Assembly (NCBI RefSeq): GCF_037126465.1 | Contig: NC_088209.1 | Span: forward strand, 6,403,947-6,467,946 | Direction of reading: 5' to 3' | DNA: 64,000 bases | From: Ornithodoros turicata | Lineage: Eukaryota > Arthropoda > Arachnida > Ixodida > Argasidae | Shown: piece after piece, positions 47,514-56,697 of the stretch | Numbering within the stretch: position 1 is the first letter of the stretch | Layout: each line of letters starts with the position of its first letter | The notes under the pieces: generated by a model | Told to the model about the DNA's origin: nothing | Seen by the model: only the letters and a program-made list of their open reading frames with translations | Database searches by the model: none | Made by a program: the position numbers and the translations under genes

Positions 47514-49564
47514 GGGTAGGTGAGTAAGACTGAATGAATTTGATAAAATCCGCGAATGACTTTCAAAATGACTTTCTCGCAAAAGTCGTTCAATGTATCT
47601 ATTCCGTACGCGACCAATTCAAAGGTGGTGGCGTATAAACAAATAGCGCAGCCGTTAACTAACATTCGCGATAAATCATTATCATTAGTGAAAATGCGTT
47701 GACTGCGTAATTGCAAGTGTAGAGCATAACCCTGAGGGGCCTACGGCGCAAGAACCGAAATCACAGAACCTTTTTGCGCTTTAGTAAAATAAATGTGCGA
47801 ACATACAAAATAATTGAACACTATGCGGGTTTTGCGGCAATTTCTCCTCTCCCTGACTCGGTGTCACCACTTCTCAACTGACAACAGGTTGTTCCTGAAA
47901 TCATGGAACAGCCCGCTTTGTCCCTGGAGCGAGGGAAATAGCGATGTTGTTTCTCAGTCTACATTATCATAAAACGTGCCGTACTTGATTTTCTTTGCGC
48001 GTTATCTCATTTGACCTGCACAACACAGTTCGCGATGTGATGCCATAAACGTCACACAATAAAACTATAAATGCATTACTGTAAAAACCTGGCAGATAAC
48101 AAAAAGGCAATCACCATTCCGCTGCTTAATAAATGTCTGCGTTGTATCAGATTTTAACGAGAGAAAAACAACGAGGACGCTAGCAAGCGGGGCCCCCCAT
48201 GTTTTGAGGAACAGCGTGATGTCAGTAACGGTGACAGTGTCAACGGTGACAGTGAAGGTGATAGGAAAGAGCGGCTGCCGAACTCGCGGCAACTCTCGAC
48301 GATAGTACATTTTCGCTCATTTTTTAAGGGCACAGAGAAGTGTTACTGTTTCAATTCCTGCTGACTAGACTTCTCAGGGTTGTGTTCTCCCAATTTGGAA
48401 TTGCGCGCTCAGCTTGTTTTCAGGAATTATGAAGATTCATTACAAAAATAATTAACGGCCGCACTAATTACATTGATAATACACATGCCGTCCACAACTA
48501 TTGCACTCGAGACATTGTACTGCTTGGGCATCTTTCTTCCTTTTGTCTTTGATTCGACCGCCGATTTGAGCAACACCTCCAGGATATGGAGAAGGCCTCT
48601 CCCTTGCGTCGCATTGGAAGGCCTGCTGTTACTATTGTGGATGCTGCCATGAAGTAAATGAAAAAAAAAAAACGAACGAGAAGAAAGCTCGAAGCAGGTC
48701 GCAGGCCTCCATATAGGTGACGTAAGCGTGCATGCCCGACATTATTTAGGATGTGTTGGTTTCGGCACTTCCTTGTGCCGAACGTGACTCTGCTTTCACC
48801 TCTAGATGTTCTGAAAATAAGCAGTCTTCTGCTTGTTTATCTTCTTATTTTTATTTCGCTAAGGGAGGGAGTTGATAACCGACAAGCATTCTTGATGGTG
48901 CCGGGAATAGACTAAGACGCAAAATTTGGAATTAAGCATTGAAGTGTCCTCATGATAAGGCCAAGAACAAACTGAAGCGTACGATACAGTGATCACTGAG
49001 TAACAAGGTGCAAGTAACAATGTGAGGTGCGGTTACGGAATTCGCTTTCTTAGCTTATCGACCATAATTTCTTTGCAGCATAATGTAGGATAATTTCTGG
49101 GCTTTTCCTCAGACGCTGTCACACACACGTCGGCACATTTCCATCAGAAGTCGCCCCAGGACACACATTGGTCTTCGTCGACGGCATCCCCATTCCCCAC
49201 AGAGAGAACAAAAAATGGACCAGTGCTAGTCTTACAAGTAGCAATCACCCCGTTCCACACGCTACGAGCAGCACCCCAGAACTCTGAGCAGCAGCACAGC
49301 GAAGAAAAGTTTGGCAAAGCTTATCAAAGCTGATTCATCATGTTTTCATTCTGCGCTGGGCAATTGCTGCTGATAGCCGGGCTCCGCGCGCGATATCTGA
49401 TGTACAAATTCCCTTTCTCGTCTGCCCACGTCTCATTCCATCTTCCTTCCTCCTTGCCGCATACTTTCCTTTCAAGTTGGCTTTCTTACACGTTCTTCTG
49501 CTATCAGGCAGAACCTGCATCAGAGGAGGTGTCCCTGAATTCTGGTCATCGACTCGGTACAACG
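47514..49564. other. Unassigned stretch
   Basis: About 2 kb with no recognisable gene, RNA or repeat. Overlapping frames at 49338-49567 on both strands are short and motif-free. An A-rich run lies at 48661. Confidence 0.35.
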
Positions 49565-49567
49565 TAA

Positions 49568-50002
49568 CGACTCACGGGCGAAAAGCCGAAAAACGTGAAT
49601 GCCGGAAATGAAGTAGCTCTGTTCAACAGATTTAATCGTAAGACGACCCCGCGCGAGAGCAAGTATAAAGTAGGGGACCAGGTGAGGCTTGCGTTAGATC
49701 GCGGCGTGTTCGCCAAAGGCTACAATCAAAAGTGGACGGCCGAAGCGTCCGAGGTGTCGCGAAGGAGAAACACCGATCCAGCCGTAGTGTACGTGAAAGA
49801 TTCGACGGGAAAAGAAATACTGGGATCATTCTACGAGCAGGAATTGCAGCCCGTCCACCATCTTTCCTCGTACGATAAGCGACTCATATCCATGGTGATT
49901 AGAAAGAAGAAAATTAATGGGGTATTGCACCACTTGGTTCGTTGGTTCGAATACGCCATAGATCTCGATCCTTGGGTGCCCGCCAGCGACGTCACAAAAT
50001 GA
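49568..50002 (+). pseudogene. Polinton integrase, C-terminal domain with chromodomain-like end
   Basis: The frame begins within GEKPKNVNAGNEVALFNRF and continues YKVGDQVRLALDRGVFAKGY, GSFYEQELQPV and HHLVRWFEYAIDLDPWVPA. The VGD-VR...FxKGY...W core and the FYEQEL segment are the SH3-like C-terminal domain of Polinton integrases, and the last part resembles a chromodomain (VRW...W...). No catalytic core precedes it here; the N-terminal and core parts lie at 32.7-33.3 kb on the same strand. The 135-codon frame from GTG 49595 is intact but it is only a gene fragment. Confidence 0.82.
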
Positions 50003-50474
50003 ATTTTAAGTGTATCTGCTCTTGAACGCCAGCATGGACCTGCACCCGTCCAACACGCTGAACGATTTCACGATCCTGTTAGATAAGCCACTACACCTGG
50101 ATGATTCGTACGTCGTCAGTCTAGAGGGATTTTCCATTCCCAACAGCTTCCTGAACGTGAACCAAGCGCCGGATAACCTGATAACGCTATCAACGGAGAG
50201 CGGGCAAACAAAACAGCTCACGTTCGAAGATATGGACACACTATTGAATAAATGTTAATTCGATGTTAAATAAATTCGATGTTAGAATGTCGTCGTCTTC
50301 GTCAACGCGGAGCGTGTAAATATTCAACAGGCTGCCGCCCGCGAAGAAGCATGACCCAGATGTACTATGATGCGTTGCTGTGTGTTGCGTTCACAGTGTC
50401 TAACAAGATGCGTTCCAGAGAAAGGAGTGTCCTGTAAGATAGGCGCTTCACGGGTAGACTGACTGTGCCCAACA

Positions 50475-51660
50475 TCAGGTGATCTCCTCTTTGTGATCTG
50501 TACTTCGTGCATGCCTGGTCCAAGAATTCACCTGCTCATCGTTTGCACAGAATCGATCTGCATGCCTCGACGTTCGGTTTGCGTTCTCGACGGAGTGCAT
50601 GAGGCACACCATTACTTGACGATGGAAGTGTGTGCTGTAAAAACTGTCTTCGTCCAGTGTTGATGGCTGTCCGGACGTGTGCAGCGCAGTTTGGTTTTGC
50701 AATATTTTCTCGTCCGTAACGGGACTAGACGTTACTGAGCAGACGTTCGAAGGCGGTCGAGATCCCATGCCTTGGCGATCGAGGTCCCACACCAGTTCTC
50801 TTGGCGGTGTACATGCAGCAAATACGTTTGCCGAATAAGTCATGCCAGTTGATGCTTGATGCAGATATCCTTTTCCAACGTTCTGTTGAAGTCCAAACAG
50901 TCTGTGGCTAGTGGATGCCGTCCAGCGTGCAGTCGATCGGAAGACTGGACGTTGTCTAGCCACGTCATGCGGGTTCTCTTCGCCAGTGCCTTTCGATGTT
51001 AGAATGTCGGTGTCTTTGTTCCGTGGAATGCTGAGGCATGACGTAGCTATGGCGAGAACATCGGTGTTCGTTTGGTTCGGCAATTCCTTATACCTTGGTG
51101 GACTATTGGGTTCGAGGTTCTGCGATCCTTTGACGTCATCCGGTGGGGGGTACTGTTCGCGGTCTACTGTCTTTTCACTAGTGATGTCAGCGTTGTTGAC
51201 ATTCTCATCATTATCCATCGAGTCGTTTACATTTTCTTGTGATGTTTGACTTACATGCAGTGCTTCGATCTGGTCGCAGTATGCTCTCTGGATGCTGTTG
51301 TTCCCGGTGGAGTGGGGACGTCGTATTGTACTGGTGTCGATCGATGTGACAGCCGGATCATTCGGTGGTTTTTGCCTCTGAGTAACTTGCGCCTCTTGAT
51401 GTTCGATCACGGCAGTCGGTGTGGAAACATGCTGCCGTCGCGCGGTCATAGCTGCGGAATAAGCTCTATGCGTTCTTGTAGCCGTCGCTTCTGACTTCCC
51501 GAATATCTTTGCTTGGAACGTGATAGTTTCAACTCGATGTTGGTATTCCAGCTGCTGCTCGTATTCGTCTTCAAGTTGATCTTCAGTAAGTAGAAGCTCG
51601 ATCTGCCTGTCAACTTCGGTTAGCATTGCGTCAAGACTTGTAAGACGTTCGAGTCGCTCT
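50475..51660 (-). pseudogene. BEL/Pao gag-like N-terminal region fused to unknown low-complexity sequence
   Basis: The frame opens upstream of its Met as FEERLERLTSLDAMLTEVDR, then QIELLLTEDQLEDEYEQQLE, a charged helical region typical of the BEL/Pao gag N-terminus. After about residue 70 the sequence becomes rich in Asn, Thr, Ser and Gln to the end at 50475, with no known domain. The 383-codon frame is long but lacks protease or RT. It overlaps the end of the zinc-knuckle frame (51952-51620) that lies upstream of it, the reverse of the normal gag order. Confidence 0.5.
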
Positions 51661-52080
51661 TCAAATTCGTTCGGCTCCTACATTGTTTTGCCGAGTGATT
51701 TGGTTTTGTGCATCGGAAGCATCGGCGCTGAACCGCGAGTAGCTTCTTCTTTTCCTCGAGAGACTTCGAACTTTTACACTCTGAAGTGGCATGTCTTGTA
51801 TCACCGCAAAATATGCAGTTATCTCGTTTCCCCGATTGTGTTGTACTTTGTAGCGTTGTGACTGGTGGACCATTAGGTTGTCTTGAGAACGGATGACTCG
51901 TCGTTTTTACCTCTTCTTTCCTGAAACCAGTCTCAAGAAAGCGTACATCCATTTCCTCCCTATATTTAACTTCGTTGCCAATGAACTTTAACAGTAGCTG
52001 TAAAGCGTCCCGATGGAAGGATCAGGGTATGTCTGTTGAGGACATCCTCTCGGACCACACTCAGAAGACCAGTGCAACAT
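51620..52080 (-). pseudogene. BEL/Pao gag middle and zinc-knuckle region
   Basis: The frame from about 52005 (HRDALQLLLKFIGNEVKYREE) runs to DNCIFCGDTRHATSECKS and RRCFRCTKPNHSAKQC, two CCHC-like knuckles that bind nucleic acid in gag. It stops at 51620 after SRTNLKSDSNV. Upstream lie the 146-base LTR and the primer-site-like sequence. The gag N-terminus expected before this segment is instead found after it, showing a rearrangement. Confidence 0.72.
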
Positions 52081-52147
52081 CTCTACAAGATTGAGCCTTC
52101 ACAGCTACAACTGCCAAACGATTCTGCTTGTTCGCGGGCGGCAAGCT

Positions 52148-52293
52148 GTTGAATGTTATGTCAACATTCTACAACAAAGAAGATGATGACTCATTGTCTG
52201 TGACACTCGCGTGACAGACATCGCGCTCATTCTAGTTCCTTCTAACGGAATAAACACATCGTCATCCCTCTCTGTCCTGTCTCATCTTCAACA
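52148..52293 (-). repeat. BEL/Pao LTR
   Basis: 146 bases, TGTTGAAGATGAGAC...CATTCAACA on the minus strand, with GTGTTTATTCC inside. Similar to the probable solo LTR at 27708-27849. Confidence 0.7.
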
Positions 52294-52555
52294 ATATTCA
52301 GCGAATATGGGATAGAGTGGACTTACGAGGAAGATCACTACGTGTTTAAGCTATCATCGCGCGTGCGCTCGGTGAAATTAATCGACAGACCGCTGCATCT
52401 CGCTTTTGGAATCTCCGACATCGATGGAGATCATCTTGAGGGTGGCAGAGTACGCACGGTCCCAAACGTGTTACCGCTTGCGGAGGAAAGAGCCTTTATT
52501 ATGCGAGTTCGTCGCGTGATACTGATCAATAACGATCTAATTTTGGAACCCTGAT

Positions 52556-52812
52556 CGCTAATTACCGACACATTCAACGAATTCTTAAAGGGTGGTACCC
52601 CACGGATTCGGACGTGGGGTACGTGTACGTGTACGACTTGGAGTATCCAGAATCTATCCACGCGCTGACGCGGTACTTCCCCCTGGCTCCCGAGAACGCG
52701 ATCGTCCCGAAGGAATGGCTCTCATCATTCCAGCGAGGGCTCCTCGAAGAGTTAATAAGAGCGACGTATGGGCGTGTTCCTTGCACCAGGTACATGAAGT
52801 TTCCGATCAGGT
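52556..52812 (+). pseudogene. Polinton DNA polymerase B fragment (motif A region)
   Basis: After the penton-like stop, the frame reads ITDTFNEFLKGW and then VGYVYVYDLEYPESIHALTR, where DLEYP is motif A (D-x-x-x-Y-P) of family B polymerases. YFPLAPENAIVPKEWLSSFQ follows, the palm segment seen in Polinton polymerases. It stops being recognisable near CTRYMKF at 52810, about where the polymerase fragment at 27.24 kb begins. The upstream exonuclease domain is absent. Only about 80 residues remain. Confidence 0.75.
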
Positions 52813-53319
52813 TTTGATAAGGGACTGTTGATTCAGCTTCACCTTCCGTTGTCTAACCAACGTTGTTATTTGGACCAGTTTTCATTGGAGTCCTGACCAG
52901 TTTACCATTTTACATACTGTAACGCTTCAAGATGTCACTTCTGTACTTCTTCTGGCTAAGCGTGAGCTTCTTATTGACTTTGTCCCATGTGATCTCAATT
53001 CCAAGAATGTACTTTGGTTCGCCTAGGTCCTTTAGGTCCACCTTTTCATCCATGTTTTTCATTGCACTTTCCAAGGCATGTTTGGTTGTGGCTAGAAAGA
53101 GAATATCGTCAACATAGACTCCCACAATGATCTCGGTACCTTTGTTCTCCAAGACGTACACGCAGTTGTCTGCTTCTGGCCGTCTATAACCTTGCTCTCT
53201 CAGGATTTTATCCAGCATTCTGTACCAGGTCCATCCGGCTTGTTTTAGCTATATATTGCCCTTTTCAGCTTACAAACCTGGAACGCCGTGTTTGGGCTTC
53301 CTGGTGGTTGCTCCATATA

Positions 53320-54078
53320 CCAGGTGTTTCACTTAAATCCCCATGCTAAATAATTCGCGAGTGGGTGCACCAATCGAATAACTTTCTTTTTTGCAAGTAT
53401 CTATCCGATACCGCCTACAAGCTGCGCACCGTGTGAATGAGCGGGAGGCGCTCATTGTTTTAAAAAAATTCAAATCATTTTTGTAAAAAACAAAACTTCT
53501 AAAGCAGGGCACTGTCGGCATTAAATTGGGTACTACCCCTTTTGGGATCTTCAGTGGACAGCTTTCAGAGAAAAATCTGCCACCGAAGCGGTTGTTTGTT
53601 GCAGAAATTAGTTGGTTTCGGTTTACATGTTTTGTCGCAGCTGGTCGCGGTGAAGCGCACAACTCCCTTTCCCTTCACTTCCCTTATTTCACTCCCTTAT
53701 CCACCAATGAATTACGTCCTTTTGCGCTTCGCCGCGACCAGCCGCGACAGAAATATGTAAACTGAAACCAACTAATTACTGCAATAAATGACCGGCTTCG
53801 GTGGCAGATTTTTCTCTAAAAGGTGTCCACTGAAGGTCCCAAAAGAGGTAGTACCCATTTTAATGCCGACACAGCCCTGCTTTAGAAGTTACGTTTTTTC
53901 ACGAAACTCATTTGAATTTTTATTTAAATAATAAGCGCCCCCCCCCCCCCCCCCCACTCATTCACACGGTGCGCATATTGTAGGTGGTATCGGACAGATA
54001 CTTGTAAAAAAGACAGTTCTTTGATTGCTGCACCCGTTCACGAATTATTTAGCCCGGGGATTTAACTGAAACACCCTG
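53320..54078. mobile_element. Palindromic MITE (759 bp) with TA duplication
   Basis: The left arm CCAGGTGTTTCACTTAAATC and the inverted right arm CAGGGTGTTTCAGTTAAATC pair along most of the element (blocks TAAATAATTCG, CCGATACC, CACCGTGTGAATGAG, CTGGTCGCGGCG), leaving a small loop near 53665-53715. TA lies at each side (53318-53319 and 54079-54080). Tc1/mariner-like by TA site. A C-run of about 19 sits at 53939 in the right arm. Confidence 0.8.
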
Positions 54079-54082
54079 TATA

Positions 54083-54912
54083 CAGTCTAAACTCGTTATT
54101 TTGACACTCGTTAATACGACATCCTCACTTTGTGACCGGTTTTCTAGGGAACCGTTTTTTCCCCATAGAAATACCATGTAACTCACCCTCCTTATTATGA
54201 CAACTCGTTAATCCGACTGTGACCATAATTTTGAGGACGGACCAAGGAGAACACGTGTATTCTGTCCTCGTTATTATGACCGCCGACCGTTGACCTCGTC
54301 GGCCATGAACAAAGTTTCGAGAACAAACGGCGGAAAACCCCGGTGTTCTGCCCCAATTGTGACCACCGACTGTTGACCCTGCGGCTTTTGTTATCCACCA
54401 AGAATATCAGTGGCCCCGTCTGACGCACGTGTGGACAATGTCGTACAAAGCACACCCCCGTCTTCAGAATTTGGTAGTGAGTCATAGTCTTGCACCGAAA
54501 GCAGTGCTTAAAAGGCCAGGACGTTACCCCCCTTGACCATTGCGTTTATCGTGCATACGTGCAACGCGATGACTATGGCTGGAAACAAGGGCAAGGGGAC
54601 AGAGCTTCTACGAGCAGCAGGAGGACATTCAAAATGTGCATGCTATTTGTAACGCAATAGGGACAGTGAAGAGCCTGCAAATTGAAAGTGCCACGAAACA
54701 GACAGTTCTGACGGATTTCTTTCGCAAATAAATTGTAAATCAGCAACTGAATCGTCTTCATTTTAGTACAGCATGTAGCAGTAGATCTACACACGTGTAT
54801 GTGTGTGTGTGGGGGGGGCGTTTTTTTTGTGTGTTTCTCGTTAATATCACAATTTCGCTTTATGACCAAAATCGGCGGAAACGGACTTGGTCATATTAAC
54901 GAGTTTAGACTG
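54083..54912 (+). mobile_element. pogo/Tigger-like element, decayed
   Basis: TIRs CAGTCTAAACTCGTTATTTT and, inverted, CAGTCTAAACTCGTTAATAT bound 830 bases, with TA on each side (54081-54082 and 54913-54914). Near the right side the plus strand reads TKQTVLTDFFRK before a stop, the typical end of pogo/Tigger transposases. The catalytic region is missing. It inserted next to the palindromic MITE; the two elements are separated only by their TA sites. Confidence 0.82.
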
Positions 54913-55119
54913 TACTTCTTCCTCGAGAATTCCATGCAGATACGCAGTTTTGACATCCAGCTGTCTCATGATCATTCCTTCTTCATTCGCTAAAGCAAAT
55001 AGTGTGCGAAGATTCGTGAGTTTTACAACTGTCGAAAAAGTTTCGTAGTAGTCGAGTTCATGGACCTGAGAACAGCCAACCACTACGACCCTTGCCTTTT
55101 GAACGTGCCAATTTTTCCG

Positions 55120-56100
55120 GTAGGTCCCCGTTTTCCGTTAGGTCCTATACACCCACTTCGACTTTACAACTGTTATTCCTGGTTTCCTCGGTACAAGACT
55201 TCATGTTTTCACGATGTGATTGAAGTTAGTCCTCCATAGCCTCGGTCCATTCCAACTTTTGGGGTGAGCCTGTAGCTTCGTCGTAGCTGTGTGGCCCCTT
55301 AAGTTCCGCTTCTGCCATATCACAGTAAGTTGGTTTGGCTGGGTCGATCTGGAGGCGTTGAGGAAGCCGAGAGATCCGCCTTAACTGCCGAGGTATGGGA
55401 TGCTCACGAATCTCTTGTTCGTTTCTGGTGCCGTCCCCCTCCTCACTACTGTTGCTTTCTTCAGCGGTTGGGTCATGTTCGAGAGCCGCTTCGTGCACGT
55501 GAAGTTCTTGCGGGTCCGTCTGGTTCTCGTCGGTGTTTGTGCCCCGTAAAACGATGTATTGAACCTCATCGTGTCGTGGTGTCTGAACGAGGGCCTCTTG
55601 TAGTAAGTATAATCCTCTCTCTTGTTCAACAAATGTGACGTCCCGATTGACAATTGCACGTTTCTCTTGAGGATCATAGAACCTGGTCGAATCTTAACCT
55701 ACGATGCAGAATCTGACAGGCTTGCTTCGATTGTCCAGCTTCCTCCTGTACCTGTCGGGAATGGATATGTACACGCTTAAAAATGAACTCCACCGCATAG
55801 CACGCTCCTAGCCAACCATGATCTCGAATGCCATCGTTACCTGCACTGATTTGTTGAAAACGGGAGGCGTACGCCTTTTTGTGACAATTATGAACAGCAT
55901 AAGTGTCACAAAAAAGGCGTACGCCTCTCGTTTTCAACAAATCAGGGCAGATAACGATATCGTTCGAGATAATGGTTGGCTGGGAGCGTGCTATGCGGTG
56001 AAGTTCATTTTTAAGAGTGTAGGCGAGACATCCGAAGGTTTTGAAGTACTTCACCGTCTGAGGTCTCTTTGTAAACACCACTTCGGGGACTTTTCCATTT
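55120..56100 (-). pseudogene. Copia integrase C-terminal region and linker to RT, interrupted
   Basis: VKYFKTFGCLAY (to 56022) is the conserved 'FGCxxY' segment after the integrase core. After the MITE it continues with PDRYRRKLDNRSKPVRFCIV and YDPQEKRAIVNRDVTFVEQE, then an acidic linker (55498-55226, AEESNSSEEGDGTRNEQEI) and a PTYCDMAEAELKG segment just before RT. A stop replaces Tyr near IVG in the FCIVGY motif, and frames shift twice. Confidence 0.75.
55772..56019. mobile_element. 248-bp palindromic MITE with TA duplication
   Basis: Starts CACGCTTAAAAATGAACTCC and ends with the inverted CACTCTTAAAAATGAACTTC; the arms are complementary through GCATAGCACGCTCC, CAACCAT, GGCGTACGCC and TTTTTGTGACA with a loop of about 15 bases near 55895. 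TA flanks both ends (55770-55771, 56020-56021). It sits inside the Copia integrase, in the Tyr codon of FGCLAY. Mariner-type by TA site. Confidence 0.9.
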
Positions 56101-56117
56101 AGTACGGTTTTGCTGCA

Positions 56118-56540
56118 TCAATTCCGAACATACGCAGCAGTGTTCATAGCCTCAGCCCAAAATACGGGCGGGAGCTTTGACCCGGTAAACATTGATCTTG
56201 CAGTTTCTACTAGGGTGCGGTTGATGCGCTCCGCGATTCCGTTTTGAGCTGGTGAATGCGGAAGAGTCTTCTTATGAATGATTCCCTTGTTCACCAAAAA
56301 CCGCTCGAGATGTCCACCAAGAAGTTCCCCATTGTTGTCTGTCCGCAACCTCTTGACTTTTCTTCCTGTTTGGACATCTGCTCGACGTACAAAATGTATA
56401 ATTTTGTCCCCTGCTTCATTCTTATGTCTGAGGAAGTAGACGAAGACTTTTCTACTGTGGTCATCCACTATGATGAGGGCGTATTTCTTTCCGCCAATCG
56501 ATAATACTGGAAACGGGCCACAAAGGTAGGCATGCAGCAA
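56118..56540 (-). pseudogene. Copia integrase catalytic core
   Basis: 140 codons: GGKKYALIIVDDHSRKVFVY, VKRLRTDNNGELLGGHLERF (second catalytic Asp in TDNNGE), KKTLPHSPAQNGIAERINRT (catalytic Glu) and SKLPPVFWAEAMNTAAYVRN. At the usual first catalytic Asp the protein has AYLCGPF where Copia elements have a (S/A)DLCGP form, so the Asp is replaced by Tyr (codon TAC). That change alone would abolish strand transfer. The pre-integrase domain upstream (56541-56690) is broken by stops. Confidence 0.88.
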
Positions 56541-56697
56541 TTCCAGTACGTAATCCCTCGGTTTAGCGTTTATGGGCTTGAACTAAGTCCTTGGCTTCTT
56601 GGCTGTAACGCAGTCTTCACATTGGGGATGTTCGCGTTGGATGGTGGGTAAACCCTGATAACGTGTCGTTGACCCATTTTTATCAATCTATCGAAGT

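Larger units (their letters stand above)
50253..52293. mobile_element. BEL/Pao-derived insertion with inverted LTR/primer-site ends
   Basis: The right end is a 146-base LTR on the minus strand (52293-52148; TGTTGAAGATG...CATTCAACA) followed by GCTTGCCGCCCGCGAACAAG, a primer-site-like sequence. The left end carries, on the plus strand, a shorter LTR 3' end (to 50329, ...TATTCAACA) followed by GGCTGCCGCCCGCGAAGAAG. The LTR ends therefore face each other, unlike a normal retrotransposon. The interior holds gag pieces only, and no protease, RT or integrase. It disrupts the penton-like gene. Confidence 0.65.
50010..52554 (+). pseudogene. Polinton penton-like minor capsid protein, split by an LTR element
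   Basis: The first part (50010-50252) reads LNASMDLHPSNTLNDFTILL, LDDSYVVSLEGFSIPNSF and ends at LTFEDMDTLLN. The second part (about 52296-52554) reads EYGIEWTYEEDHYVFKLSS, RPLHLAFGIS and VRRVILINNDLILEP before a stop. The opening 'SN..NDF...L...L.L..S..V.L...S.P.SF.N' is the usual start of the single-jelly-roll penton homologue in Polintons and adintoviruses, which would occupy the capsid vertices. About 2.04 kb of BEL/Pao-derived sequence (50253-52293) interrupts it. Family call is from pattern; the second half is less diagnostic. Confidence 0.6.
52830..55110 (-). pseudogene. Copia reverse transcriptase, interrupted and truncated
   Basis: The first part (to 54915) reads DYYETFSTVVKLTNLRTLFA and MRQLDVKTAYLHGILEEEV, holding the first catalytic Asp. 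After two nested elements it resumes at 53317 with MEQPPGSPNTAFQVCKLKRA, then CVYVLENKGTEIIVGVYVDD (the YVDD catalytic box), LEIVIGI-like PKYILGIEITWD and SQKKYRSDILKRYSM. A TPM-type motif follows in another frame. Premature stops occur (for example after KLKRAIYS). The RNase H domain is missing because the element is cut near 52830 against the Polinton polymerase fragment. Confidence 0.85.

Noticed and set aside
53939..53960. C-run as a functional G-quadruplex
   Set aside because: A simple homopolymer within a MITE arm; its length may be a sequencing artefact.
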